From positions 124,001-188,000 of the forward strand of contig NZ_SUMF01000002.1 of the NCBI RefSeq assembly GCF_005048205.1: DNA of 64,000 nucleotides, in the 5' to 3' direction. Both the position numbers and the translations under genes were made by a program. Below, in pieces: positions 45,646 through 54,202 of the stretch (the stretch's first letter is position 1; each line of letters starts with the position of its first letter). This stretch comes from Chitiniphilus eburneus. GTDB lineage: Bacteria; Pseudomonadota; Gammaproteobacteria; Burkholderiales; Chitinibacteraceae. Below the pieces are notes generated by a model that did no database searches, was not told the origin of the DNA, and saw only the letters and a program-made list of their open reading frames with translations.

Positions 45646-45659
45646 AAAGTCCGGACTTT
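45646..45659. promoter_or_regulatory. 14-bp perfect palindrome between divergent genes
   Basis: AAAGTCCGGACTTT lies 18 bases before rlmH, in the gap to the divergent pseudouridine synthase gene. It could be an operator or part of the rlmH 5' region; no T-run makes it a clear terminator. Confidence 0.5.
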
Positions 45660-45676
45660 GCCGTGGGAGCGCGGGC

Positions 45677-46147
45677 ATGAAGCTTATCATCGTCGCCGTC
45701 GGCCACAAGATGCCGGGCTGGATCGAAGCGGCCTTCGGCGAATACCGCAAACGGCTGCCACGCGAGTTCGCGCTCTCGCTGGTGGAGCTGAAACCGGACA
45801 AGCGCTCCGGCGGCCGTACGCCGCAACAGGTGATGGCCGAGGAGGCGGACCGCATCCTGGCCGCCATTCCGCAAGGCGCCCGGCTGATCGTGCTGGATGA
45901 GCGCGGCGCCAACTGGACCACCATGAAGCTGGCCGAAGCCATGAAGACATGGCACACCGACGGGCGTGACGTGGTGTTCGTGATCGGCGGCACCGACGGA
46001 CTGGATCCACGCGTCAAGGACAAAGCCGACCAGTTGCTGCAACTATCCGCCCTGACCCTGCCGCACGGCATGGTACGCGTGCTGCTGGCGGAGCAGCTTT
46101 ATCGGGCGTACAGCATCCTGCACAACCATCCCTATCATCGCGAGTAG
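45677..46147 (+). CDS. rlmH: 23S rRNA (pseudouridine1915-N3)-methyltransferase RlmH
   Basis: 156 residues. The SPOUT fold is recognised by [28 protein letters not shown] and the knot region [11 protein letters not shown], with the C-terminal [32 protein letters not shown]. It methylates pseudouridine 1915 in helix 69. It is followed by maf after 239 bases. Unusually for this order, rsfS is not next to it (it lies at 58466-58837). Confidence 0.96.
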   Translation: MKLIIVAVGHKMPGWIEAAFGEYRKRLPREFALSLVELKPDKRSGGRTPQQVMAEEADRILAAIPQGARLIVLDERGANWTTMKLAEAMKTWHTDGRDVVFVIGGTDGLDPRVKDKADQLLQLSALTLPHGMVRVLLAEQLYRAYSILHNHPYHRE

Positions 46148-46386
46148 TCTGGCGGTACGTGCGAATGGCCCACTTGCTCGTTTACTCGAAGTAGTGGACA
46201 CCTCCACCAAGAGCGCAGTGATCGCGGCAAAAGGTGTGGTCATAGGATAAATGAATGTGCCAATACGGGCTGGATATCACCAGCACCGGTCATTCGAAGA
46301 TTCGGCCCTGGCGACGCTCTGGCGCCATATATATATAAGCGGTATTCCCCAGCTACAATCGCGCCATTCATTTCATCCGAGCCGAT

Positions 46387-46971
46387 ATGGATCTTTACCT
46401 CGCCTCCGCCAGCCCCCGACGCCGCGAACTGCTCGCCCAGATCGGCGTGGCGTTCGAACGTATTGCCGCGCCGGTGGATGAAACACCCTTGCTGAATGAA
46501 GATCCGCACGGTTATGTCTTGCGACTGGCGCGCGCCAAGGCTCAGGCCGGCTGGCTGGCCCTTCAATCACAAGGCCTGCCCCCGCACCCGGTTCTTGCCG
46601 CGGATACCACGGTGGTGCTGGATGGAGAACTCCTCGGCAAGCCCGATGATGCGAACCACGCAAGTCAGATGTTGCGTCGCCTGTCCGGCGGCACCCATCT
46701 GGTTTTGACCGCATTGGCCGTAACAGAACAGGACAAGGTGGAAACGGTGTTGTCGGAAAGCCGCGTCACCTTCATGCCACTGAGCGATGCCCAGATTGCC
46801 GCCTACGTGGCAAGTGGCGAACCCATGGACAAGGCCGGCGCTTACGGAATCCAGGGCCGCGCGGGCCTGTTCGTCGCCCATCTGGAAGGCAGCTTTACCG
46901 GGGTGGTAGGCCTGCCGCTGCACGAAACAGCGCAGCTCCTGGCGCGATGGGGCCTGGGCGCGTTGGCCTGA
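46387..46971 (+). CDS. maf: Maf-family nucleoside triphosphate pyrophosphatase
   Basis: 194 residues. ASASPRRRELLAQIG at the N-terminus, the AADTTVVLDGELLGKP motif and YGIQGRAGLFV are typical of Maf (YhdE-type dTTP/UTP pyrophosphatase), which removes non-canonical or excess NTPs and affects cell division. ATG 46387 gives MDLYLASASP. An ATATATATATA stretch lies in the 5' gap near 46328. Confidence 0.93.
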   Translation: MDLYLASASPRRRELLAQIGVAFERIAAPVDETPLLNEDPHGYVLRLARAKAQAGWLALQSQGLPPHPVLAADTTVVLDGELLGKPDDANHASQMLRRLSGGTHLVLTALAVTEQDKVETVLSESRVTFMPLSDAQIAAYVASGEPMDKAGAYGIQGRAGLFVAHLEGSFTGVVGLPLHETAQLLARWGLGALA

Positions 46972-46992
46972 CTCAAATTTCTACAGACAAAG

Positions 46993-47014
46993 AGGGCGCC
47001 CGCTTGGGCGCCCT
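46993..47014. terminator. Hairpin after maf
   Basis: AGGGCGCCC / GGGCGCCCT, 9-bp stem with a GCTT loop, between convergent maf and the next gene. It is followed by GTCAATT and so lacks a good T-run. Confidence 0.55.
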
Positions 47015-47076
47015 GTCAATTGCTCGCGTAGGGGAGAAACGCTCCCGACGGTGGGAGAACCTTCCTCACCACAAGT

Positions 47077-47835
47077 TCACGGGTGGTTAGCGCTACCCGC
47101 CAGCCGGGCGACCTCTTCCTCATTCAGCATCCGCCATTGCCCTTTGGGCAAATCTCCCAATGGCAAGGAACCGATCGCCACACGCACGAGCCGCAGGGTT
47201 TCCACCCCCTGCGCGGTCAGCAAACGGCGGATATGGCGGTTTCGTCCTTCATCCAACACAACCTCCAGCCAGCTATTGCGCTCGCCGTTGCGCAACAGGG
47301 TGACGAATTTGGCGGAAAGCACCTCGCCATCCATCCTCACCCCTTGGATCATCGCATCAAGCAGCGAATCGTCGGCGATCCGGTCGATTTGAACATGGTA
47401 GGTCTTGTCCAGATGACTGGCAGGGTCAGTGAGCCTGGCGGCCCAGCCGGTATCGTTACTGAAGAGCAACAACCCCTCGCTGGCCTTGTCCAGCCGCCCC
47501 ACAGGCCCTATCCACGGTAGCTGGGCGTTTGCGAGACATTCATAAACCGTCCCGCGGCCTTGCTCGTCCTGCGCGGTGGTCACCAGACCTCGCGGCTTGT
47601 TCAGCATCAGATAGACCTTGCGCTCGACGGCGATCTCCCGGCCATCCACGCGGAAAACGTCCACTTCCAAGGAAACCCACGCCAGCGGATCACGCACGAT
47701 TTTGCGATTCACCGAGACCCGGCCTTCGACCACCAGGGCCTCGGCCTGATTGCGGGAACAAAAGCCCAGTTTCGACAGAGCCCGACCGAGCTGTGTTCGC
47801 TTGGTAGGCCGCGCGGGTTGTCGGGGGATCGCCAT
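47077..47835 (-). CDS. RsuA/RluB-family pseudouridine synthase with S4 domain
   Basis: 252 residues. An S4 RNA-binding domain ([31 protein letters not shown]) precedes the catalytic region: [37 protein letters not shown] (catalytic Asp) and [15 protein letters not shown]. It belongs to the RsuA/RluB/RluE/RluF group; the exact uridine target cannot be decided. ATG 47835 follows AGGA by six bases. Confidence 0.88.
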   Translation of the reverse strand: MAIPRQPARPTKRTQLGRALSKLGFCSRNQAEALVVEGRVSVNRKIVRDPLAWVSLEVDVFRVDGREIAVERKVYLMLNKPRGLVTTAQDEQGRGTVYECLANAQLPWIGPVGRLDKASEGLLLFSNDTGWAARLTDPASHLDKTYHVQIDRIADDSLLDAMIQGVRMDGEVLSAKFVTLLRNGERNSWLEVVLDEGRNRHIRRLLTAQGVETLRLVRVAIGSLPLGDLPKGQWRMLNEEEVARLAGSANHP

Positions 47836-48006
47836 ATCGATTCCTGTCTGGAGAGCGCAAGAAGGCAGCGGCCGGATTTTGTAAGGCGAGGTGACGATTT
47901 TCGTCACTTTTCATAGTTCAGCGATAGGTCCGCCAGCCCAAGCGACTGAACAAACAAACTCCGCTGATCGGCGACGACAGGAGGCGCCATACCACAGTAC
48001 CAAAGC

Positions 48007-48032
48007 AAAAGCCCGCCGAAGCGGGCTTTTTT
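48007..48032. terminator. Terminator beside tRNA-Thr
   Basis: AAAAGCCCGCCGAAGCGGGCTTTTTT: a 7-bp G+C stem with CGAA loop flanked by A and T runs. On the minus strand it follows the tRNA-Thr transcript; it also works in the plus direction. Confidence 0.8.
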
Positions 48033-48044
48033 GCCTGAAACCTA

Positions 48045-48120
<76 letters not shown>

Positions 48121-48238
48121 GCGGAGCGCGATAATAACGCAAACCCAGCCTACATCCAAGTCCGCACCCATTGTTCTGCCAACAACACGATTTTGCGGAA
48201 AGTGCCCATCCACCACAGCGGAGCTCGCACCTGCAACA

Positions 48239-48254
48239 TGGCACGGGGTTTGCT
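48239..48254 (+). promoter_or_regulatory. Sigma-54 promoter of the first short pilin gene
   Basis: TGGCACGGGGTTTGCT matches the -24/-12 consensus TGGCACG-N4-TTGCW exactly, with GG (48240-48241) and GC (48252-48253) at the required spacing. It lies about 55 bases before the pilin ATG. pilA genes are commonly driven by RpoN with the PilS/PilR pair, which supports the assignment. Confidence 0.85.
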
Positions 48255-48309
48255 TAATACCCTTCACGCCCCTTCGGGGAGGTAGACAACGCTACAGGAG
48301 CGCTCTCAC

Positions 48310-48492
48310 ATGAAAAAGCTTCAGAAGGGTTTCACCCTGATCGAACTGATGATCGTGGTTGCCATTATCGGCATTCTGGCCGCCATCGCCATTCCCCAGT
48401 TCACCGAATACACCAAGAAGAGCGAGAACAAGTCGGCTCAATCCGACGCTCGCAACTTCCTGACTGCCGCAGTCGCCAACTCGCAGAACTAA
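48310..48492 (+). CDS. Short type IV pilin (60 residues)
   Basis: Prepilin leader MKKLQKG is followed by [20 protein letters not shown] and a short tail ending [15 protein letters not shown]. Glu5 and the G/F cleavage site for PilD are intact. The mature protein has only 53 residues, without the C-terminal globular domain of normal pilins. It resembles Geobacter PilA-N: Phe24 and Tyr27 occur at the same places ([10 protein letters not shown]). Ribosome site AGGAG. A second copy lies at 51572. It could assemble into a filament with a partner protein, probably the gene that follows. Confidence 0.9.
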   Translation: MKKLQKGFTLIELMIVVAIIGILAAIAIPQFTEYTKKSENKSAQSDARNFLTAAVANSQN

Positions 48493-48519
48493 GCACATAG
48501 GTTCATAGGAGATAGCAAC

Positions 48520-48879
48520 ATGAAACTGATTCAAACCATTCTGGCGGTTGGCGTACTCTCCATTTCCGTTAGCGCATTTGCCGCGGATGTTTGCGATGGC
48601 AAAGCCGCGGGGACACAGCCGGTCACCGCTGTAGCAGACAACGCCGGCTTCATTATCAACAACTTTGATATGAAGTGCTCGGCCAATGTGATACTCAAGT
48701 ACGAAGAAGATGGCACCGCCAGCGTAGCGGTGGGTGCTGTTTCGGTGAAGGGCAACCGCATGTTTGGCGGGAGCTCCGAAGGTGGTGCCGTCCGCGACCT
48801 GGATGCGTGTGCCGAGAAAGTTTGTGATGATGCGGATGCCGGAACGGCTGTAGGAAAAGCAGCTGGTAGCGGATCGTAA
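48520..48879 (+). CDS. Small secreted protein, candidate C-terminal partner of the short pilin
   Basis: 119 residues; signal peptide cut after SAFA (residue 21), mature part about 98 residues. It has four cysteines (VCDG, MKCS, DACA, KVCD), so two disulphides are possible, and beta-rich patches such as NVILKYEEDGTASVAVGAVSV and GNRMFGG. Its place 27 bases after the short pilin, in the same sigma-54 transcript, parallels the Geobacter PilA-N / PilA-C (Spc) pair. The pilin-partner role is an inference; no family was recognised. Confidence 0.75.
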   Translation: MKLIQTILAVGVLSISVSAFAADVCDGKAAGTQPVTAVADNAGFIINNFDMKCSANVILKYEEDGTASVAVGAVSVKGNRMFGGSSEGGAVRDLDACAEKVCDDADAGTAVGKAAGSGS

Positions 48880-48901
48880 GCAAAGTTTTTGAATTGCTCA
48901 C

Positions 48902-48936
48902 GCACAAAACCCTTCTGTGGAAGGGTTTTGTGCTTT
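48902..48936 (+). terminator. Terminator between pilin pair and ABC genes
   Basis: A perfect 14-bp stem (GCACAAAACCCTTC / GAAGGGTTTTGTGC) with a TGTG loop, followed by TTT. It would allow high expression of the pilin pair with partial read-through into the exporter genes. Confidence 0.8.
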
Positions 48937-48946
48937 GGAGTGATGG

Positions 48947-49756
48947 ATGCCCTTGTTCTTGACCCTGCGATTTACACTTCTGCTCGGCCTACGCAGCCGG
49001 GCAACCTGGCTGGTTTTTGTATTAGGTGTGGGAATGGTGGTCGCCGCTGCGCTCGCCGGCGCATTTTCCGCCCGCCAACCGCTGGTTGTAGCCAGCGATG
49101 TTGCCATCAGTGGCCTGCATTTCGCTCTGCTTTTTCTTAGCCTGATCTGGGTTCAGGAACTATTGCAAAAAGACAGGGAGCGCAAGCATGTGATCTGGAT
49201 GCTGGCCTACCCGCTGCAGCCCAGCGACTATCTCCTCGGCCGCTGGCTAGGCTGCGCATTGCTTCTTCTGCTATCCGCCGCGCTGCTCGCACTGCCCGTT
49301 GCCGCTATCGGGCGTTATGCCAACTGGGGTTATGCCGCCAGTAGCCAGGTATATTTCGGCTGGCCCTTTCTCTGGATGATTCTAGGCATCTGGCTGGAAA
49401 GCCTGGTCATCCTCAGCTTTACCGTTCTGATTTTCACTTTAAGCCGCACCCCTTTCCTGCCACTTGCCATTGGCCTGATGTTCGCCATCGCGGCCAAAAG
49501 CTGGAATACGGCGATTACCTATCTGATGTTCAGCAACGATGCGCCACAGGCATTGCGAGAACATAATCTGCCGATCCTGAAAATGCTCAAGTGGCTGATC
49601 CCCGACCTCAGCGCCCTGGATTGGCGGGCGGCTTATCTCTACCCCGATGCCGCGGCACCCGGCTATCTCGCCGGCTCGATCCCAGCCCTCCTTTATTGCG
49701 GCATCCTCGTGACATTGGCGTTGGTCATTCATCACTGGCGGCACCAGGAAGCATGA
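48947..49756 (+). CDS. ABC-2-like permease, PilI-like
   Basis: 269 residues with about six membrane helices and no cytoplasmic ATPase domain. Between helices 2 and 3 it has the coupling-type stretch LLQKDRERKHVIWMLAYPLQPSDYLLGRWLG, as in ABC-2 permeases. It is followed by an overlapping accessory gene and by an ATPase gene, the same set as Myxococcus PilI, PilG and PilH, which are needed for type IV pilus assembly there. ATG 48947 has GGAG seven bases upstream. Confidence 0.75.
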   Translation: MPLFLTLRFTLLLGLRSRATWLVFVLGVGMVVAAALAGAFSARQPLVVASDVAISGLHFALLFLSLIWVQELLQKDRERKHVIWMLAYPLQPSDYLLGRWLGCALLLLLSAALLALPVAAIGRYANWGYAASSQVYFGWPFLWMILGIWLESLVILSFTVLIFTLSRTPFLPLAIGLMFAIAAKSWNTAITYLMFSNDAPQALREHNLPILKMLKWLIPDLSALDWRAAYLYPDAAAPGYLAGSIPALLYCGILVTLALVIHHWRHQEA

Positions 49757-50592
49757 GCTCGCGCTTAGCCATCACCATCGGGCTAGGGGTAGCATGCCTG
49801 GGCGGTTATATCGCTTACGGGCTTCATTGGTCACCGCGTGCAGAACAGGAGCGTGACGAAGGAACCCTGCGTGTGGCATTGCCAGTACCGGTGCAACTGG
49901 TCATGACTGGCGGAGACCGCTACCTTGCCGCGAACCTGAATGTCTTCCGGGCCATCATGGTCACAACCAAAAACCCGGACCCGGAAACCGTGGCAGTCCA
50001 GGCCCAGCTTCAACAGCAAGCAAGCTGGTTCAATCCGGCGCACGAAGATAACTATTACCTCGCCGCCGCGACACTGGCCTGGCAAGGAGAAGCACAGGCG
50101 GCCCAGATCGTGTTGCACAACGCCACAGGGGGGCGCCCCGCCGATATGTACCCACCGTTTTTCTATGGCTTCAACCAGCAGTACTTTTTTGGGGACTATG
50201 CGGGTGCTGCCACGTCCATCAGAACCGCCGCTGAACGCGTAGAAGGCAACAACAAACTCGCGTTGCAGGCGATGGCGGCTCGCTGGGCCGAGAATATGGA
50301 CAACCCGAAGCAGGCGCTGAACATCTTGCACGCCATGGCATCGCAAACGGCCCACGCCGGCCTGCGCGGTTATCTGCAAAGCAGGGCAGCTCGCGTGGAG
50401 GGGCTACTTGCTCTACGCGCGGCAGCCGAAAGCTACCGAAAGCGAAAAGGCCAACCCATCCATAGCCTGAACGATCTGGTGCCCTCCGAACTGGCCGAGC
50501 TACCTGCTGATCCAACCAATTTGGGTTACGCCGTAAATCTGCAAGGGGTGCCTATTTTGGTCACCCGCAGGCCCGCGCAAACCCAGCCTTGA
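49753..50592 (+). CDS. Membrane-anchored protein of the exporter set, PilG-like position
   Basis: 279 residues with an N-terminal membrane segment (ITIGLGVACLGGYIAYGL) and a soluble, helical, TPR-like periplasmic part (YYLAAATLAWQGEAQAAQIVL; ALQAMAARWAENMDNPKQALNILHAM). The last part contains PIHSLNDLVPSELAELPADP. It overlaps the permease stop by ATGA and precedes the ATPase gene. By position it could match the Myxococcus accessory protein PilG; sequence alone does not prove it. Confidence 0.65.
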   Translation: MSSRLAITIGLGVACLGGYIAYGLHWSPRAEQERDEGTLRVALPVPVQLVMTGGDRYLAANLNVFRAIMVTTKNPDPETVAVQAQLQQQASWFNPAHEDNYYLAAATLAWQGEAQAAQIVLHNATGGRPADMYPPFFYGFNQQYFFGDYAGAATSIRTAAERVEGNNKLALQAMAARWAENMDNPKQALNILHAMASQTAHAGLRGYLQSRAARVEGLLALRAAAESYRKRKGQPIHSLNDLVPSELAELPADPTNLGYAVNLQGVPILVTRRPAQTQP

Positions 50593-50602
50593 GATAACCG
50601 TC

Positions 50603-51508
50603 ATGACTACAGCCATCGAGCTGGTTCGCCTCAAAAAGACATATCGTGCCGGTTGGCGCAAAACCAAGGTCGCGCTCGACGACCTCAGTTTGTCCGTCCA
50701 GCCCGGCGAGGCATTTGGCTTCATCGGGGCAAACGGCGCAGGTAAAAGTACAACCATCAAGGCACTCATGGGCTTGCTGGCACCTGATGAAGGCGGCGCC
50801 TCATTGTTTGGCATACCAGCCTTGCAGCCACGCGCACGCCAGCGCGTCGCCTATGTGCCCGAAAGCCCCATTTTGTTTGATCAGCTGACGCCTTTGGAAC
50901 TGATGGATTACGGCTGCGCCTATCATGGAGTGCGCAAGCCATCCATGCGAGAGCACTGCCTAAGCTGGCTTGCCCGCTTTGGCCTGGAAGAAGTAGCCAA
51001 CAAGCCAATTCGGGGCTTTTCCAAAGGCATGACACAGCGCGCCGCGCTGGCACACGCGTTAGCCATCGAGCCACGTCTGCTGGTGCTGGATGAACCGCTC
51101 TCCGGGCTGGATCCCGTTGGACGCAAACTGGTCATGGATGTGATGGGCGAGTTTCATGCTGCGGGGGGAACCCTGTTCTTCTCTTCGCATGTGCTCTATG
51201 ACGTACAACGCCTGGCCGATCGCTTTGGCATCATCCACCAGGGCAGGTTACGCGCACTCGGCAATTTGTCCGAGCTTGAACAGGCGCCGGATACCGCGTT
51301 GCAGTTACGCATTGCCGGAGAAAATGCCCCCACGCAGGCGACGCCACTCGGTGCTGGAGAATGGCTCATCGAAGTCCAGCAAAATGACCTGTGGAATATC
51401 CTGGATACCTGTCGCGAACGTGGCATGCGTGTTGTTGAGCTAAGGCCCCGGCTGGATCTTGAACAGTTTTTCAACCAGTTGGTAGAGGCCCCCATAGCAG
51501 ACCAGTAA
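50603..51508 (+). CDS. ABC transporter ATPase, PilH-like
   Basis: 301 residues. Walker A GANGAGKSTT, the signature region GFSKGMTQRAALAHAL and Walker B LLVLDEPLSGLDPVG are complete, then a C-terminal regulatory part. It ends 63 bases before the next pilin gene, with a sigma-54 promoter in that gap. With the permease it forms an exporter of the type required for pilus biogenesis in Myxococcus. The exported substrate is unknown. Confidence 0.85.
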   Translation: MTTAIELVRLKKTYRAGWRKTKVALDDLSLSVQPGEAFGFIGANGAGKSTTIKALMGLLAPDEGGASLFGIPALQPRARQRVAYVPESPILFDQLTPLELMDYGCAYHGVRKPSMREHCLSWLARFGLEEVANKPIRGFSKGMTQRAALAHALAIEPRLLVLDEPLSGLDPVGRKLVMDVMGEFHAAGGTLFFSSHVLYDVQRLADRFGIIHQGRLRALGNLSELEQAPDTALQLRIAGENAPTQATPLGAGEWLIEVQQNDLWNILDTCRERGMRVVELRPRLDLEQFFNQLVEAPIADQ

Positions 51509-51515
51509 AGACTTC

Positions 51516-51531
51516 TGGCATATTCCTTGCT
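51516..51531 (+). promoter_or_regulatory. Sigma-54 promoter of the second short pilin gene
   Basis: TGGCATATTCCTTGCT has GG (51517-51518) and GC (51529-51530) at the correct spacing and matches TGGCAYR-N4-TTGCW. It lies about 40 bases before the pilin ATG. Confidence 0.82.
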
Positions 51532-51571
51532 TACCCTTTGGTTGCTCGGTCGGGATACGTTGGGGACAACC

Positions 51572-51751
51572 ATGAGACATATGCGGGGTTTTACGCTGAT
51601 TGAACTGATGATAGTCGTAGCCATTATCGGAATCTTGGCGGCGATTGCAATTCCAAATTACGAACAATATATGCAAAAAAGCAGTAATAAAACAGCACAA
51701 GCCGACGCCAGGAATTTCCTGACAGCCGCCGTGGCAAACTCTCAAAACTAA
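51572..51751 (+). CDS. Short type IV pilin (59 residues), second copy
   Basis: Leader MRHMRG is followed by [20 protein letters not shown] and ends [15 protein letters not shown], identical in protein to the first pilin at both ends. Mature length is again 53 residues; the middle differs ([16 protein letters not shown]). The shared parts use different codons (for example AGG versus CGC for Arg), so protein sequence is kept by selection after old duplication or transfer. Tyr24 and Tyr27 replace Phe24 and Tyr27. ATG 51572 has GGGGA upstream; an ATG at 51581 would shorten the leader to three residues. Confidence 0.9.
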   Translation: MRHMRGFTLIELMIVVAIIGILAAIAIPNYEQYMQKSSNKTAQADARNFLTAAVANSQN

Positions 51752-51767
51752 AAGTTTCGATATTCAC

Positions 51768-51800
51768 AAATCCCATCCTTGACAGATGGGATTTCTTTAT
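51768..51800 (+). terminator. Terminator after the second pilin
   Basis: AAATCCCATC / GATGGGATTT stem (10 bp) with a CTTGACA loop, followed by CTTTATT and a T-run. A possible ATG at 51786 sits inside the stem, so it is not a likely start for the next gene. Confidence 0.8.
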
Positions 51801-51818
51801 TGGTTTTTGCAAATATCG

Positions 51819-53600
51819 ATGTACGAAACTTCTTTGTTCTCAAAAAAAAAGCTCCCTGTCGTAATAGGTGCCCTGCTACTCATTGTGCTCTGGCTGGTTG
51901 CGCATCCTTATCGGGGCATTGTCCATGATGCGCGCCTTTATTTCGCCCAAGCCATCTATCTGGACAATCCCGCAGCATTTTCCAGCGATCTGTTCTTCAA
52001 ATTCGGCTCGCAGGACAAATATACCTTTTTCACCAATGCTTATTCATTCCTGTTAAGCATATTTGGCGTAAAAGTCATTTACTTCATCTGGCTTGCTTTC
52101 CAGTTGATCTGGATATCCGCCGTTTATTTCATAGCCCGCTCAGCAATGCCCGCACGCCAGGCTATTTTTGTTTCGATGTGCCTGGCGGCAGTTGGGGACA
52201 ATTATTATGGCGGCAATGGCATTTTTGAATATAGCGAAGGATTCCTTACCGCCCGGATTGCCGCAGAAGCACTCTCTCTGTCTGCAATTGCATTGGCAAT
52301 GAATTCAAAAAAAAGCATCGCCATTGGCATGATGCTTCTGGCGTTGATCTGCCACCCCCTCATGGCTATATGGGCGGCGCTTCCTGTAATAGCTATCTGC
52401 TTCCCCCATCCACGTATTTTAATAAGCGCAGCATTGTTGGTTACGGTTACAGGTCTGCTTTTTTTCTTTCTTTATCATACGAATTCACTAGACCCTGCCT
52501 GGCAAGCCCAGGTTATTCGCGGCGTTCCCTATCTGTATTTTAGCGAATGGACGCCCCAACAAAAAGCAGCACCGTTAATTGACATCCTAACGATATTTAC
52601 CGCCTTCATCGCGGCAAGGGGCCGGTTCAGACTACTGCTTTTTATAATAATTGCCAGTGGCTGCCTCGGGTACCTGCTGAGTTGGGCGGCTTCATATTTC
52701 GACAATATATTTTTATTAAAAATACAGCCATGGAGAATTGGCTGGATCACCTCATCATTTTCCAAATTTTGCGCTGGATATATCTTCATTCATGCCTTTC
52801 GGCATCGTTCCAAAATAGTCAATCATGTTTTTCTTCCGATTTTTCTTTCCTCACTATTTTCCCCATCCGTCTGGCTGGCAAGCGCACTAGCCGTCAGTTG
52901 GCTATGGCTCACAAAATACAGCCATTCAGAAGAGCAGCGCCCTTTATTCAATTTTGCAAAGCTCATGTGGCTGCTCCCATTATTCATCATAATCATGGCG
53001 GCCACGGAGCTCCCGGATTTTCAAACGGCCACTCCCCTCTACAACAACAATTCGCTGGTTTTTTTTCAGTACCTGATTGGCTCCGATATAAAATGGCTTC
53101 TGCCGTTTATTTTGTGGGGAATAATTTTTCGAACACCCCCTATAATAGGTGGGATGCTCGCGGTGCTATGGATAACAGTGCTTCTTGTTTGCTGGGATGT
53201 AAGAAGCCCCTTGCTTAGAGAGCTTGAATCAGGTCCAGTTAAAACCCCGCATGCAATCCAATCCATCATTCGCCCGGGAGATATGGTTTACTGGCCGGAT
53301 AATCCGGAGCTCGCATGGATCGTATTCAGAACAGCACACTATGAATCAGGCACTCAAGCGGCAGGAATGATCTTTTCAAGAGAAAATGCCCTCGAAGCTG
53401 GGCACCGCTACCAGGTTGGGCAGCTACTTTATAAAAATAAGGTTCTCGATTTCAATTTTGATGCCTTTGACAAATTTTGTCGTGCAAGCCACGTTAAGGC
53501 ACTGGTTGTACCAGCAAGTAAGCAATTTCTTCTGAGCCAACCCCGACATTATTTATTCTCCTTGCACTCCAGAAAGTATGGCTTGCTGCTCTGCCCATAG
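51819..53600 (+). CDS. Polytopic membrane protein, possible GT-C glycosyltransferase
   Basis: 593 residues from ATG 51819 with about eleven membrane helices and a C-terminal soluble part. The first loop carries RGIVHDARLYFAQA, whose HD-A-R pattern recalls GT-C acidic loops. No named family was recognised. The DNA is AT-richer than the window average. It follows the second pilin behind a terminator and may use its own promoter. A sugar transfer to pilin or a surface lipid is one possibility. Confidence 0.65.
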   Translation: MYETSLFSKKKLPVVIGALLLIVLWLVAHPYRGIVHDARLYFAQAIYLDNPAAFSSDLFFKFGSQDKYTFFTNAYSFLLSIFGVKVIYFIWLAFQLIWISAVYFIARSAMPARQAIFVSMCLAAVGDNYYGGNGIFEYSEGFLTARIAAEALSLSAIALAMNSKKSIAIGMMLLALICHPLMAIWAALPVIAICFPHPRILISAALLVTVTGLLFFFLYHTNSLDPAWQAQVIRGVPYLYFSEWTPQQKAAPLIDILTIFTAFIAARGRFRLLLFIIIASGCLGYLLSWAASYFDNIFLLKIQPWRIGWITSSFSKFCAGYIFIHAFRHRSKIVNHVFLPIFLSSLFSPSVWLASALAVSWLWLTKYSHSEEQRPLFNFAKLMWLLPLFIIIMAATELPDFQTATPLYNNNSLVFFQYLIGSDIKWLLPFILWGIIFRTPPIIGGMLAVLWITVLLVCWDVRSPLLRELESGPVKTPHAIQSIIRPGDMVYWPDNPELAWIVFRTAHYESGTQAAGMIFSRENALEAGHRYQVGQLLYKNKVLDFNFDAFDKFCRASHVKALVVPASKQFLLSQPRHYLFSLHSRKYGLLLCP

Positions 53601-53608
53601 AGGGAAAA

Positions 53609-54202
53609 ATGGCTGCATTACATCTCATTAGAGGAATTGCGCTACAGCTATTCCTGATTGTTTTTTCCATGGTACTGGTAAAATTCGTTTTACAAATCGG
53701 GCTTTTCAGCGGCGAAGCTGTATTTTTTTATCGCGGGTTAAAGGTAATACTTGTCACCATATCTGCAATTTCCTTGCTATTACTCGCCGTGCCTTTCAAT
53801 TGGATAGATAGAAAAGACGTGCTGGTCAGCTTTAGCATGATGCTTTGTGTCAATACCCTGTTCTTTACTCATTTACCCGTTACGGCGGACCGATCTGTCA
53901 CAGTATTCCTGCTAGGCTATATGTCCGATGCCAAGAAAAGTGCATACAGCAAGGATGAGCTCGAATCCGCCCTGATTGAAAAATACATTCGAGAATTCAA
54001 AGCTGTAGATCGTAGAATGGATGAGCAAATCAGGACGGGAACAGTATCCGCCACAAACGGCGAATACTCCTTGACACCTCAAGGAAAATCCTTGACCAAC
54101 CTCTATTCGAAAATAGTCGAATGGTATGAAATACCAGACGATTACGTTCACCCCTTACACAAAAAAATGCCCCGCTCAGGGGAGCCCAGCAGCAGCAAAT
54201 GA
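53609..54202 (+). CDS. Hypothetical membrane protein
   Basis: 197 residues: three or four hydrophobic helices in the first 100 residues, then a charged soluble tail (SKDELESALIEKYIREFKAVDRRMDEQIR) and SLTPQGKSLTNLYSKIVEWY. It starts 8 bases after the previous gene and overlaps the next by ATGA, so the three are one unit. Function unknown. Confidence 0.6.
   Translation: MAALHLIRGIALQLFLIVFSMVLVKFVLQIGLFSGEAVFFYRGLKVILVTISAISLLLLAVPFNWIDRKDVLVSFSMMLCVNTLFFTHLPVTADRSVTVFLLGYMSDAKKSAYSKDELESALIEKYIREFKAVDRRMDEQIRTGTVSATNGEYSLTPQGKSLTNLYSKIVEWYEIPDDYVHPLHKKMPRSGEPSSSK

Noticed and set aside
46043-46243. Short minus-strand frame next to rlmH, considered as a transposase remnant
   Set aside because: It overlaps the end of rlmH, has no clear family match, and no inverted repeats were found.
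46325-46340. ATATATATATA stretch before maf, considered as a special regulatory site
   Set aside because: Too short and simple to support more than AT-rich promoter DNA.
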